Positions 13,101 through 27,200 of a stretch of DNA of 64,000 bases are shown piece by piece (within the stretch, counting starts at the first letter, position 1; each line of letters starts with the position of its first letter). Source of the stretch: Heliocidaris erythrogramma (lineage: Eukaryota > Echinodermata > Echinoidea > Camarodonta > Echinometridae); contig CM046870.1 of the NCBI GenBank assembly GCA_025617745.1, positions 30,833,927 to 30,897,926 of the forward strand, written 5' to 3'. The notes under the pieces are model-generated. The model ran no database searches. It saw nothing but the letters and a program-made list of their open reading frames with translations, and was not told the DNA's origin. Made by a program: the position numbers and the translations under genes.

Positions 13101-16100
13101 AGTGTTGGAGTGAAATGCAAGAAGAAAACTCATGAAATGAAGAAATATATTGCTTAGGATTTGAATAACTGGTACATTGCCGTTCAATAGATGTTCCATT
13201 CTGTAAAATATTTTTCTACTAAAAGCAACAAACAAACAAACTAAACAGGAATAGAGGTGTTGTGGTCTAGAGGATAAGTCCTAGGACTGTGAACCACAAG
13301 GTACGGGGTTCGAATCCCTAGCCCAGAACTAGTGTCTTTTGGCAAGACTCGACACAGGCGAGGTAAATGGGTACCTGGCAGGAATTAATTCCTTGAAATG
13401 AAATGCAAGAGAGCCGAAAGAGCAGCCATGCTAAAGCCAGGGTAATAATTGTGGAGCGTCAGGAGTGTCAAGTCTGACAGAAATATGCGCTATACAAGAA
13501 CCCTCTATCATTATTTTATTAATGTAAAATATACAAAACATACAATTGGAAATTCATGAAATTTTTGAGATTTGCTTGTAAGGGTAATCATACAGTAGTC
13601 TATTTTTCTATGACAGATATGAACTTTAAAAATTTAAGAGCTTTCATACTTATTCAGATATTTTTCAGGGTAATTTTAAAAACATTCTGAGAGTACATAC
13701 ATGTAGTGACATGAAATGATAATATTACGTGATATGCGCGACACGAAAAAGCAACACTAGTATTATTTTACGCTGTTGATGCAATTTAGAAAGAACTTCT
13801 GATTTGATATTATACATGTATTTGACAAGCTAGTAGTACACTCATATTTTTAGACGGTATTAAAACTAGTCTGGACGTCCTTGTGCATGAAATTCATACC
13901 TGCTTATTTCCTTTTCTGCTAACCTCTTTTTAGTCTCCTCCATCGTTTGACTCTCTGTTCTCCCGCTGTTCGAAAAAGAGAATGAAAATATTGGGAAAAT
14001 CATTAATCACGTTGTTTTAAGAGAGATTGAAAGGATGGCTAGCAGAGAAAAAGAAAGAGATGGAGCAGCAGCCAAGAAATGTTCCCACGTGAACTATTTC
14101 TCTTCCCCCTTTAAAAACAGTAACACGAATAATAGTAACACGAGCAAAATGACAAGACAATAGCATGTTTCTTGGTTATCATCAGTCCTGTGCTAAAAAG
14201 TTATCTAATAAGGTCTCCTAAAGTCAACTACTATTAAGATCGTGTATTCCCTGTACCAAGCATGAGTGCTTTAATATGACCTTTATTTATTTCCTATGCT
14301 ATGATCTATCTCTTCAGATTTTTTCTTTCAGATGACGAGGCTATTCATCATCACCATCATCAGCATCATCATCATTATCATCAATATCATCATCATCATC
14401 ATCATCATCATTATCATCATCACCACCATCATCTTCATCATCCTCATAATCAACATCATCTTCATCATCCTCATCATTATCATCAGCATCATCATCATTA
14501 TCATCTTGCCTATATCTGAACTTTGAGCCGAGCTGAAAGAACGTTCTCCTCTTGGCCGGGGGCTGGGGATCTACCATTCTGAAGAATGTATGATGTTCTA
14601 CGCAGGACTTCCACAAGTTTTTACACGCCCTGTAGCTGGTCATATTGAACCCTATGACCATGTCTCTTGTTTCACCCTGTGCATAAAAGAGAGAGAGAGA
14701 GAAAGAAAGAAACATGACACATCTATTAAGATAACTGAACATTTTGGAAAATCCTCTCAAAATATCCGTTGGGAGGGGGAGGGTGATTGGAATGTGTAGA
14801 CCAAGCTTTTAAACACCCTGTAGCTGGTCATATTGAACTCTATTAACACGTCTCTTATTTCACCCTGTATATTAGAAAGAACGAGAGAAAATCATTTAAA
14901 TCAGACCCCCGATTTCTAAATTGAAATCTGGACCCTCTGTGAACGAAGAAGTTAGTATGAAACCCTAAAGAAAGAAACTTCACAATTTGGATAATTTTCT
15001 GTACTTTGACTTTGTGCAAAGCTTATTTCAAAATACCTGGGAAAAAATTGAAATGAGTTGACCAAACTATGAATTCAAAGCTTAAAAAACAAAGAATTAT
15101 AATTTTGTTTTCCTTATATACCCTGTATAATGACTAATAATCTCAATGTATTAAATCTATATCAAAAGTGATGCAGATGGAAAGTCGATTAGGTAAGCAA
15201 TCAATCTTCATAAAAAGCCTACTTGACTGCCATTCAAAGATGTCCAAATAATGATCATAAAAAGATCATATAAGAATTTAAGGTAATATATATGAATGCA
15301 GGATGTCATAAGTATCATGTTTGAAAAAAAAAACTTTCCAAAAGGAATATATACTTCCTTTAAGAATAACAATACTACACTTCTGGACACTTGAATAACT
15401 CTTGGTTGTGATAATCAGTCACCATAATGAATATCCAGGGCATCTCATTCTGAACTTTTATGACCATTTTTTTCTTATTCACAATCATGACAAAGTGAAA
15501 TTTGACAAGAAGTTATAAAGCTGCCGAATGAACTGTCATTACAATCCCGGCTATGATCAATCACCGACTCTGCTGTACTTTATTATAGACCCAAATGATC
15601 TGTGCGAAATATGATTCTAGGAATCGATAAGCTTTACAGCTCAGTTTTCATATATACATGTAAACCCATCGTTATTTCAAATATATGCTCTTTTTTGTAC
15701 TTAATGATTTGTAATTTCGAATACTGCAAGATCACTCCACAAATCGAGTCAATTTTTCTGATGCAATATGGGATATATCTTTGCAATATGTAGGCCAATC
15801 AAATTTTAAAAAAATCAACAAACAACTAAATAAAAAATAACCCCATTTTTCCCCAACTGAGCTGTCACACTGTGTAGAATTATATAAAATCCATTCATGG
15901 CATTTCAATCAAGATACATGATTGTCTACAGAGAAAGTGAAAGTGAAAAAAAACATCAAACTTTCCAATCCAAACAAAGAAACAATCATTCTTTATTAGC
16001 CCTTAAGAACACGTTGTTCTTTTAAAACAAGTCAATAATTGAGAATGGTTGCTTACGATTTCTCTCCTTTGCTGGATGAAGAATTGCTTCCTCTTGAAAG

Positions 16101-19100
16101 AGATCTTGACGATCTTGGCCCACGAGAACTGATTAATTCTGACACCATTCTGGAAGATACTCAGACCTGCTGATACTACTCCAATGTCAATTTCTGAACC
16201 AAGCGTGTCCTGAATGGTGTAGAAACACAAAATAAAGTGAAAGATAATGTGTAAAGCAATGCAACTGATCATGAGAAATGGTTCATTCTGACACAATTCT
16301 GGAAGATACTCAGACCCGCTGATACTACTCCAATGTCAATTTCTGAACCAAGCGTGTCCTGAATGGTGTACAAACACAAAATAAAGTGAAAGATAATGTG
16401 TAAAGCAATGCAACTGATCATGAGAAATGGTTAATTCTGACACCATTCTGGAAGATACTCAGACCCGCTGATACTACTCCAATGTCAATTTCTGAACCAA
16501 GCGTGTCCTGAATGGTGTACAAACACAAAATAAAGTGAAATATAATGTGTAAAGCAATGCAACTGATCATGAGAAATGGTTAATTCTGACACCATTCTGG
16601 AAGATACTTAGACCCGCTGATACTACTCCAATGTCAATTTCTGAACCAAGCGTGTCCTGAATGGTGTACAAACACAAAATAAAGTGAAAGATAATGTGTA
16701 AAGCAATGCAACTGATCATGAGAAATGGTTAATTCTGACAACATTCTGGAAGATACTCTGATCACAAGGAATAGTCTAAGAAAACTATAGTAACAACACA
16801 ACATATATAATAAGCAATGAGACGTGTGATTGTCTTGGCCATGGGGAAGGGTATTCTTCATACATTTCAAGAAGACAATTGCACAATATAATGATAGGTA
16901 AAGGAAGATTGGATTGTCCTGGCCATGGAAAATAGAATTCTTGACACATTTCAGGAAGATAATCGCACAATTCAACGCTAGAACCCCTGATACCCCATGC
17001 GGTGAAATTACACATACACAATGAAAGCTATTAAGTTATTAGTGGTTACTTGGATTTTGCCAGATATTTATGCATGTTCATGGATAAATCCCTGATTTAG
17101 ACTGCGGTTAAAAATGTGAACAACCCTACTGAAGGACATAAAAGACTCGCAAAGGAACACACAAAAAAGGGAGTAGATTTGGGGGGCGGCAGAGAGAGAG
17201 AGATGGAGCAAGATTGAGAGAGGCAGGGTAAGGAGTAATTTTCAATGTCCCTTTTTTTTTTTGCTGACAAAACTGAAACATGAAATACAAAATGGAACTT
17301 GATTGATTTAGGCACAGATTGAAACTTCACTTCCTTATTCACTGTAGTGATGGATAGAAACTACTCGTATAACACAATACAAACTATTTTTCATGGAAAA
17401 ACAAAATTGTGGAAAAAACATTGGCAAAACAGCATAAAAATGCATCACATTTGTTTCCAAGCTTTAATATGCTATTTTATGCATCCCACAAGGGGCCAGG
17501 GAGAGAAAAAAAAAGACTCAAAATTCTAGGTACATGAACATTCATGCGTTCCTTCAACACACCAAACTGAATGAATGTAAGCTCCACATGCACTGTATAC
17601 ATGAGCATGTTGAAAGAGCTCTGCTCCTAAATTGCAGTTCAATTTTGCTCGTTTGGTAAATTGGACGCTGACAAGCTAAACTAGCTCGGTCAGTTTTCAT
17701 TACCCTTAAAAACCACCGGAGCTCACTTCCTCAATGAAGAAACAGTGATCTGATCTTCCCATAATGTAAGAATGTAACATAAAACATAGATAGGAGGGGC
17801 GAAAGGGATGTACGCATGCACCTATTTTAAAACATTATTTTCTGCATTTTTTGAGAGCTTCTTTTGGAGAAGACAGATGTTAAAGACGATTGGGTGTGAT
17901 GTTAAAGATAAAGATGAGTTCTGGTCATGTGATTACATTGTGAAAGAAACTGTCTGGAAGCAATTGGGAAAGGTTGCTCATGTCTAAATAAGGATTGGTG
18001 TATACTGTGAGGTTTTGGAATCATCAAAATGATACAAAATCAACCCAAACTCGCTTTAATAAAAGCGCATGCACCGCATACAGAAATGGGTATATGGGAC
18101 TGCACACAGATGTGGCATGCATGTTTGGCATGAATGTTTGGCCCAAACACTTTAGCTATTTTTTGTCATATTTCTAATATAAGGGCAATTGAAGAGAAAT
18201 CATTGCCAGGGAACATTTCTAATATGATGTTCATCCAAACGAACATAAAAAGAATGAGAAAGCTCACAAACTATGTTTTAGCTTTCCCAGAACTCAACCT
18301 TCCCTTTAAAGTTTTAAAGGATAGGTTCAGTATTGGGTAGAAACTAGAGAGTTGAAGTTAGCAATTTGTGTTGACTGCACTCACTACAGAGCAACAGAGT
18401 GTGCATCTTAGGACCCCACACATGCCCCCAGTTTCCCTCATCTCTGTTTTTGCTTCTTCATAGTTTATGAATCAGTATTATTGATGACACGCCTGTGGCT
18501 TGTAATTGGATATCTCATGTGCACCGGCGAGTACATAAATCATTCATATGCCCCTATCACTGAGATATCTAGTTTACTTAGCATACAATACACATGTCTC
18601 AATTAAATATTTTCCAGTAGATAGGCATAAGCCATCAAATATGCAAAAGAAATATGAACAATAACCAAACTAAGTTGTTAAATCGTTTCCAAACTAAATT
18701 TGAACCTACTGTGCATACATGTAGTTGTACACACAAACCTGGCATATATGTTCTTACATTATTTTGCTGTTGTTGTTGTTGTTGCTGTACTGAAACTATG
18801 ATTTCAAACTTACTGTCAACCACAATAAATTTCAGAAATATATATTTTTTAACTGCACTTAAAAATATTGCCTCCTTCAGTTCATTCAAGCATTCGCTAC
18901 AATTTTGGAACCGAATATGATAAATCCTCTTCCAAAATGTGAAAACTGTCAATCAACATTATTAATGTTTCCATTTTTCCTTTCCAGAAAAGATTTTTCC
19001 TTTTTTTTTACATAGTTCAATATTGTACAAAAATCCAGAGTCCTATATTCAAAGCACTTGCTTTAATATATACAGCCCCACTGTTGAAAAGTACAAAGCC

Positions 19101-22100
19101 CAATTGAAAGGTATTTTCAAGAAAATGTAAAAGTCTAGAGTGGTTGAATTTATTGAGTGTATTACTAACAATACAGCATATCATATTCATCATATTTGAT
19201 TCTAGCTTCACCATCCTGTATGACCATCTGGACTTTTATAAAGTATGTACTACCGGTAATTATTTTCAGTATTAGAGCACATTCTTCTTTATTATAAGCA
19301 GCAGGTGCAATACGACATCATAGCAACGGTTCTGTATCAGAAAGAACTGTCCACCCTCTGAGAGAACATACACAATCGACCCAGGTGAGGTAAATGGGTA
19401 CCTGCGCAGGAATTACATGTAATTCCTTCAAAATGCTAGAGCGCTGTAATGGCAGCCATGTTGAAGCTTGGCTAATTATAATGAAGCACCAGGAGTGTCA
19501 AACGTCATAGACATGAGCGTGATACAAGAACCCACTATTATTATCATCATCATCATTATTATAAAACTTGTATATCTCCATCGTACACAATATTCTGTTG
19601 GTGTTTTTTATTTATTTCATCACTTGATAATGGTAGTATGTACTCCACTGAAATGAAGGGGGGGGGGGGGGGGGGGGAGTCCACTCTCCACGTCATAATA
19701 TTGAAAAACTAACCCCAAACCAAGGCCCTGTGTCATAAAACTAGTTATTAATAACAACTGCTCCATTTCTATCACAAATGTGCACTCAGCCAATCAGATT
19801 CAAGGATTTCAGTAGCTTATAACAATTATTGTTACTTGTTATTGTTAACAAGTTTCTATGACACAGGGCCCAGGTCTGCTTTGGCTTGATAGATCTAATA
19901 CAAAGAGAAATTAATTTGGGTCTACTTTCATTTTCTTATTAATACCCAACATGAAGTATAACTCTTTAATATGATTGATTCACCTCTTCAAAGTGACAAG
20001 TGAAAGTCTTTCGGATTCAAAGAATTGCTTATTAAGTTGCAATCCACTTAACTAATTAATCTTTTTTCTAAAAATAATTACAATGAAATGGAAATCAAAG
20101 CAAAGCAAAACAAAGCAGTGCTATTTTACATGATATAAAGTTTATAAACACACTAGCTATGTATCTGATTTTTAAAAAATTTGTACAGAATTTCTGAATC
20201 TGTTTGAGACGATTTCTGTTGAATAAATTTTTACCGGCTTCACATATTCTCAAGCAGAGTAAAATATAACTGGTTAGAGAATCTGATTTTGATCACATAC
20301 ATGTATTTTGCATATACAGTCAAACCTGCTTTAGCGACTACCTGTATAGAAAGACCACCTGTCTATAATAATAATAATTTTTTGTTTCCCTTGAAAAGTG
20401 TTTCTCATTGAAACGTGTATTAAAGGAACCTGTACATAAAGACCACTGCTCATAAAGACCGCTTTTCTTGCCCCCCTTGAGCGGTCTTTATAGACGGGTT
20501 TCACTGCACATGAACGTCATTCTGAAAAATAAAACTTTGGGAGGGCTACGGCTACCCCAAAGGTTCCTGAAATAGCTTTCATCATTTGCATTAATAATGG
20601 CCACGTATACAGCGCTCCTATCCATCACGCAGTGACGCTCATGGCGCTTAGACATTATTACCGCGGTTATAGCTGAGCCACCAAAGTAACTAGCGCTCAA
20701 GCATATCAGGTACCCATTTACACCTGGGTGGAGAGTGGCCAATGTAGACTAGTAACTTGCCGAAGGACATTAGTGCCGTGGTGGGATTCAAACCCCGAAC
20801 ATTGTGATCTGCAGTCCCGTGACTTATCCACTAGACCACAACACCTCTACTTAGCATGATGCATTGTTATTGTTGGACTTCATAAACTTCATTAGCAATT
20901 AAAGCAGTATCACTTCACAATAGGAAATGAGGCATGCAACAAACACACGTTTCTAAACAACATTAATGTGCAATTTCATTTTGATAAGCAATTAAAATAT
21001 ATTGTGTGGTCAGATGAGAGCAAAGAGAACAATGGACTTTCAAAAGTTCATATTACCAAGTGGATACCTCTTTCTTGCAAGGATCACGATTTTAATGCTT
21101 CACGGTACTAGCTACGTAATTGGAACTCGATTTGCAAATTTGCACGCATAGGTACATGTAACTACTTGAACGCACCGAGTGTTATGATTGCCACAGCTAA
21201 ATCCGGGGTAATAATATCCAGTCATTTGAAAGCACAGAGTTGTTAGATCATATTGGGATATGCGCTTCACAAGAACAGAATATTACTACTATTAAATTAT
21301 TAGATGTATTTAGATGTATTGTTTAAGTATTTCTAATTCAATTATAATGGTCTCTCCAAACGATTAACTGTCAATTTTGTTCTCTAAATGAGATGAATAA
21401 GCACAAAGTATCTACTGCAATCCGACTACATTGGAAACTCAGTACAACAAGGTTCTTGGGACCATCAAAATTACCTTGTTATAGCAGGAATCTCGTTATA
21501 AATATCAGGTTAAACAAGATGACTGCGACTGCATCTCCTACATGTATATGCCTCCGCCTTAATTCAGTTGATGGCCCAAACTTTTCTTGAAATATTGTGT
21601 TAACCAGAATAAAAAGCCTCTAATCACATGTTAATTGACCTCTTTGACATTTGACCTTACACCTTATAACTCCAAAAGTCTGATCACTTTATCTCCTCCT
21701 AGTCATGAATACAAAATAGTTGAGATATGGTGGCAACTAAGGTAAAGAAACATTAATTTCACATACACCTGTATAATGACCTCTATGACCTGTCACTTTT
21801 GTCCTACGTGAACATAAATCTAATCGGTTCGTCTCACTATGGTGATGCATACTTGTTCCAAGTTTAAAGTTAATGGATCAAATGATTCTTGAAATATCAC
21901 GTTAACAAGGCTAAAACCTGCAATTTCAGAATTGAGCTCTATGACCTTGATCATTGACCTACATATCCCAAAATCTAATCAGATCGTCTTCCTAAGGTGA
22001 TACATACTAGCACCAAGTTTGAAGTTCATATCTCATGCGGTTCTTGAGTTATCGAGAGAACGAGAAAGCGGGATGGACGGACAGACGGACAACCCAAAAA

Positions 22101-23980
22101 CAGAATACCTTCGGTGGGCGGAGGCATTAAAAAACAATAGAATATAACAAGTTGGGACCGGAATATTACACTGAGTTTCCACTATATTGTAAAGTTTCTT
22201 CAATTACTATACCACATGTTTATGCATTCCAAGTTTTTGAAGCTAATAGCTCATCTACTGCTTTAGAAACTTTCCAACTTGCCTTTGGCCGCAAGGCTAT
22301 GTAAGTATGACTAATGAGGGGACAATAAAAGTTCACCCAAGTGCGATGGCAATAGAACTGACAAACTATTACACATGAACATTGTAGCTTATAATTATAC
22401 TCTACATATATGGTCACAAAATGAGAGGAAATAAACACTAAAAATACATTGAAATGTTACTTAAGTGAAGTTTCTTTAATTATGATGGCACATATTCAAG
22501 CATTGCTAGTTTTGAAGAACATCACACCTAAATAGCTCGTCTGCTGCTTAACAAATTTTCAAACCTGTCTTTGGCCGCAAGGCTATGTACGTATGACTAA
22601 TGCGGGATGCTAAAAGTTCACCCAAGTGTGAAGCCACTTTGAGCAGAACGGCGTGCATGTCTGAAGAAACCGCAGTATTATTTCAGGGATCGTAGAGGCT
22701 GGTGTAATGATTGAATGTTCCTCGTATCATGCGTGGAAATTGCACAACTAAATGAAGTGGAAAATTATTGTATTCGGCCTGCCGTGAAATCTCTGTAAAA
22801 GGCTCGAGTACATTTCTGGTTAAATGATTCTCTGCATTCAAAGAGCTTGGGAAGTTGGATACTATTAAATAAGCCATAATAATAATAAATCATTACTCCC
22901 TAAAATGATTGTTTGGTTAACAAGAAAATTTATATGTACATGTAATTAATTTGAAGAATGGGTCTTCCACCAAATGGGTCTTCCACCAAATTACAGGAAG
23001 GAAAACCCTCATCAATTTTAAGTGACTAAAATTTATGGTTAATTAAGTTGTCTCCATTTCCTATATCGTCCATTAAGCGCCAGAAGGGCGTTAACTCTGT
23101 TTATAAGTACATGGGTGGATGCCCTTCTGCCTCCCAATCAGCAGAGCACACAGCAATAACCCATGATTGAATGCTCAATTTTCCAGTAGACGGACAAGCA
23201 GAAATGATTGCAGGTAACATGCTCCAGCGAAAAGTACTTCGTGGTCGTTTTCTAATCTTCAAAGTCTCCAATTTTCAACCCAACACTATAAACCTAAGCC
23301 TAACTGTAAACCTAACAAAGGACATAATCATAACCCGAATCCTAACGCTGTATCAATGATGAAATACAGCTCACAGCAAATGTTACCAGATCATATCGTC
23401 TGTTTGGAGCCAGAAGGGCGTTAACTCATATACTTTAAAACTGAGTTCACGCCCTTCTGGCTCTCAAAAGACGATGTGCCTGAGCCACATATTACTTTGT
23501 CCTATACAATATATTCCTGCAAGATTCTGTGCTTTTGTGTAAGTTGGTGAGAAGCAGAACCTCATCAATAATACATCCATCCATCCATCCTCCGTTCCCT
23601 TGCCTCCAGTCCCAGGGAAGTACACCGCACGGTTTCTCTGATAGAATATATACAACCCCCAGAGCAGGGAAACCAGTTGCAACATTAATTTCCATTTTCT
23701 CTGATGGTTTTGCGGAGAAAATGCAGACATTGGAGAAATGGAGGGGAAAATGAGAGTGATAGGAAGAGAGAGAGAGAGAGAGAGGAAAGGGAGAGGGGAA
23801 GATGGATGGGAGAGAAGAGAGGGGAGGGATGGAAAGATAAGGAGGACACAAGAGGATAGAAGACAGACAAAAAGAGAGGTGAGAAGGCAGAGAGAAAAAG
23901 AGAGAGGGGAAGGAGAATGAGAGAAAGAGAAAGATAAAGAGAAACATAGAGACACAGAGAGATATAGAGAGGAGAGAGAA

Positions 23981-24021
<41 letters not shown>

Positions 24022-24216
24022 GAGGGGAGAGGGCAAGATGGATGAGAGAGAAGAGAGGGGAGGGATTGAAAGATAAGGAGGACACAAGAGGATAGAAGAC
24101 AGACAAAAAGAGAGGTGAGAAGGCAGAGAGAAAAAGAGAGAGGGGAAGGAGAATGAGAGAAAGAGAAAGATAAAGAGAAACATAGAGACACAGAGAGATA
24201 TAGAGAGGAGAGAGAA

Positions 24217-24252
<36 letters not shown>

Positions 24253-27200
24253 GGGGGAGAGGGAGAGGGCAAGATGGATGAGAGAGAAGAGAGGGGAGGG
24301 ATGGAAAGATAAGGAGGACACAAGAGGATAGAAGACAGACAAAAAGAGAGGTGAGAAGGCAGAGAGAAAAAGAGAGAGGGGAAGGAGAATGAGAGAAAGA
24401 GAAAGATAAAGAGAAACATAGAGACACAAAGAGATATAGAGAGGGGAGAGAAAGAGAGAGATAGAGAGAGATAGAGAGAGGGGGGAGAGGGAGAGGGCAA
24501 GATGGATGAGAGAGAAGAGAGGGGAGGGATTGAAAGATAAGGAGCACACAGAGGATAGAAGACAGACAAAAAGAGAGGTGAGAAGGCAGAAAGAGAGAGA
24601 GGGGAAGGAGAACGAGAGAAAGGGAAAGAGAATCAGAGATAGACAGAGACACAGAGACACACACACAGAGGAGAGAGAAAGAGAGAGATAGAGAGAGGGA
24701 GAGGGGGGAGAGGGAGAGGGCAAGATGGATGAGAGAGAAGAGAGGGGAGGGATTGAAAGATAAGGAGGACACAAGAGGATAGAAGACAGACAAAAAGAGA
24801 GGTGAGAAGACAGAGACAAAAAGAGAGAAGGGGAGAATGAGAGAAAAAGAGAGAGAGACAGAGATAGACAGAGAGACAGAGAGACAGAGAGACAGAGATA
24901 GACAGAGACACAGAGACACAAAGAGAGAAAAAGAGAGAGAGAGAGAGGAGAGATAGGAGGATGATTAAGTGGAAGAGAGAGGGAGAGGAGAAGGGGGAGG
25001 AACTGGGGAATGAAACAAGAATACATACAACAACATAAGGACAATGAGGAGGGAGAGAAAGTTAGACATCTAGAAAATAACGAACATTATGTAAAGAATG
25101 AGGAAGGGAAAGAGAGGCATTCAGATATATACACCAAGAGAAACAGAGAGAGAGAGAGAGAGATGTCAAAAGCCAAGTCCTTTTCCACGCTAATGGAAAT
25201 GCATGGCGTACAAGGAGGGTATGTCAATTCTACCATAGTTGGGATAGATGGCATATCTTATGAGTTTATTGCAGCATGATGGATGGTTAGTCAGTGTAGA
25301 GAAAGAATTTGCGTCCGTAGCAATTACGTGGTACATTTCAAGTTGAAACATTGTAGCAGACAAGGGCAACACAGATGCATAGACTTCATAAACATCTCTC
25401 TCTCTATTGCACAAGACTTGTCGAACATTGTAACAATACAGTATCTGAATATGACAGATTTATATCATCTGTTAAGAGCAAAAGGACATTAACTTTGTAT
25501 TAAAGTAGAGGCGTTTATGCCTTTCTAGCACTAAGCTGACAACAAAATAATTTTTCTGTATTATGAGAAGTTGTTTTGGTTCAATATTCATTGTAACCGC
25601 TTTATTTTGTCCATTCTGGTCCTTTCGTCAAATTTTGTCCATCTTATCAATTTTTATTTTTTCTACTGTCATGCTTTATTTTTCTTCAATTTAAGAGCAC
25701 ACACATGTCTAAAACAGTTTGAAATTAAATACAGATGTTTGTATTAAAGAGAAGGTTGAGTTCTGGGAAAGGTAACACATAATTTGTGAGCTTTCTCATT
25801 CTTTATACGTTAGTTTGGAAGATTATCATAGTAGAAATGTCCCCTGAAAAGGATTGCTCTTCAAATGCCCTCACATTCAAAATATGACAAGAAACAGCTG
25901 AAATGTTAGGGCTGAAAATTTGTGTGTGTAGTCCCATATACACATTTCTGTGTGCAGTGCATGTAACTCTCAGCAGGACCGAGTCAATTTCTTATCATTT
26001 TGGTGATTCCAAAACCTTTAATACAGCATACACCAATTATTATGTGCTATATAATCAACCATTCCCAATTGCTTCTAGACAATATCTTTCACAATGTAAT
26101 CACATCACCAGAACTCAACTTTATCTTTATGTCAACAGACATTCTTGTTTTCAATCAATAGCTTTCCAGAATCCGCTTCATTCATTGACATTTCTTTTCA
26201 TCCGTCCTGTCCCCCATTTCCTTAATAATTTCCACAGAAACATGCAAAGCAATCATCATATCCAGTAAACAAAAAAAATTACAGATAAAGAAGGGCCAAC
26301 ATTAGTTTTAAAATAATGTTCCAGGTTCTGGTAAAAGTGCAAATAATTTGTATCATTTTCATGAAACCAAATCCAATTACTCTTATGTACCACATGATCA
26401 GTCTTTTCATATAAGTTATACGCATTTTCTTCACAATGCCATGGACTGGTCAGTACTTAACTTTATTGTAAAGTCTGGGAAATTAAATGACTCAAAGATG
26501 AGCTCTTTCCCATCCTAAAAGCATCGATTCTTGGTTACACCCTAAGGAAGTGATGCGGATCCTACCCATGCTCTCAAGCTTATCAAAGGAACCTGAAGGG
26601 AGTGACTGAGGAAGGATGGAGTGCTGTGAAAGGGGAAATCTCTTGCCCCCTGTCACTCCATCCACCACTGTCTCTACTTCTAAGGGAGTTGTTCAGAAGA
26701 GTGAATAAGTGAAAATGTCTTCATCATTAGGTGCATCTCCGATAACCTGAGCAAGCTCAAGCTTGAGATATCAGATGGATAAATGCCTCCTGAGAAAAAA
26801 GTCAGTTTGAAGTTCCTGTGTCAACTAGCCCAAGTCCAGCGACTCGAGGACTAAGCTCAAGCAAAAGAGTGTAGTCCAGACCTGGTTTAACCTGTTGGGT
26901 ATGATGTGATCTTGGTATAACATGTATTTCCCATAGACTCCAGCCCAAATTATATCTGGTTTAATATTGAACGGATTAACCTAGTCTGGTCCTTGTATGA
27001 AAGGGGTCTTGAATCATTCTACACCTCTCTATTTACCAATATATGATGGAGATCAAACATTACTACAGTACAACCATCATTAAAGTCTACATACTTGACC
27101 TCACAACCTGACTCCCCCCCCCCCTTTCATAAAACTTGTTATCAATAACAAGGTACAATAATTGTTATAAGCTACTGAAATCCTTGAATCTGATTGGCTG

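Noticed and set aside
13254..13330. Functional tRNA gene
   Set aside because: A and B boxes are present, but the anticodon stem does not pair well and the sequence continues as a SINE body with ATT tail.
14341..14509. Asp-rich extension as a normal part of exon 7
   Set aside because: Family register requires FRY to be followed by GRTE from the exon at 13965, so the Asp run is intronic in the main product. Kept as a possible retained-intron isoform under findings.
14301..14526. His-rich and Ile-rich open frames on the plus strand
   Set aside because: Translations of the ATC microsatellite.
23464..25044. 526- and 475-codon open frames
   Set aside because: Ser/Leu low-complexity translation of the 230-base purine minisatellite; no domain and no gene context.
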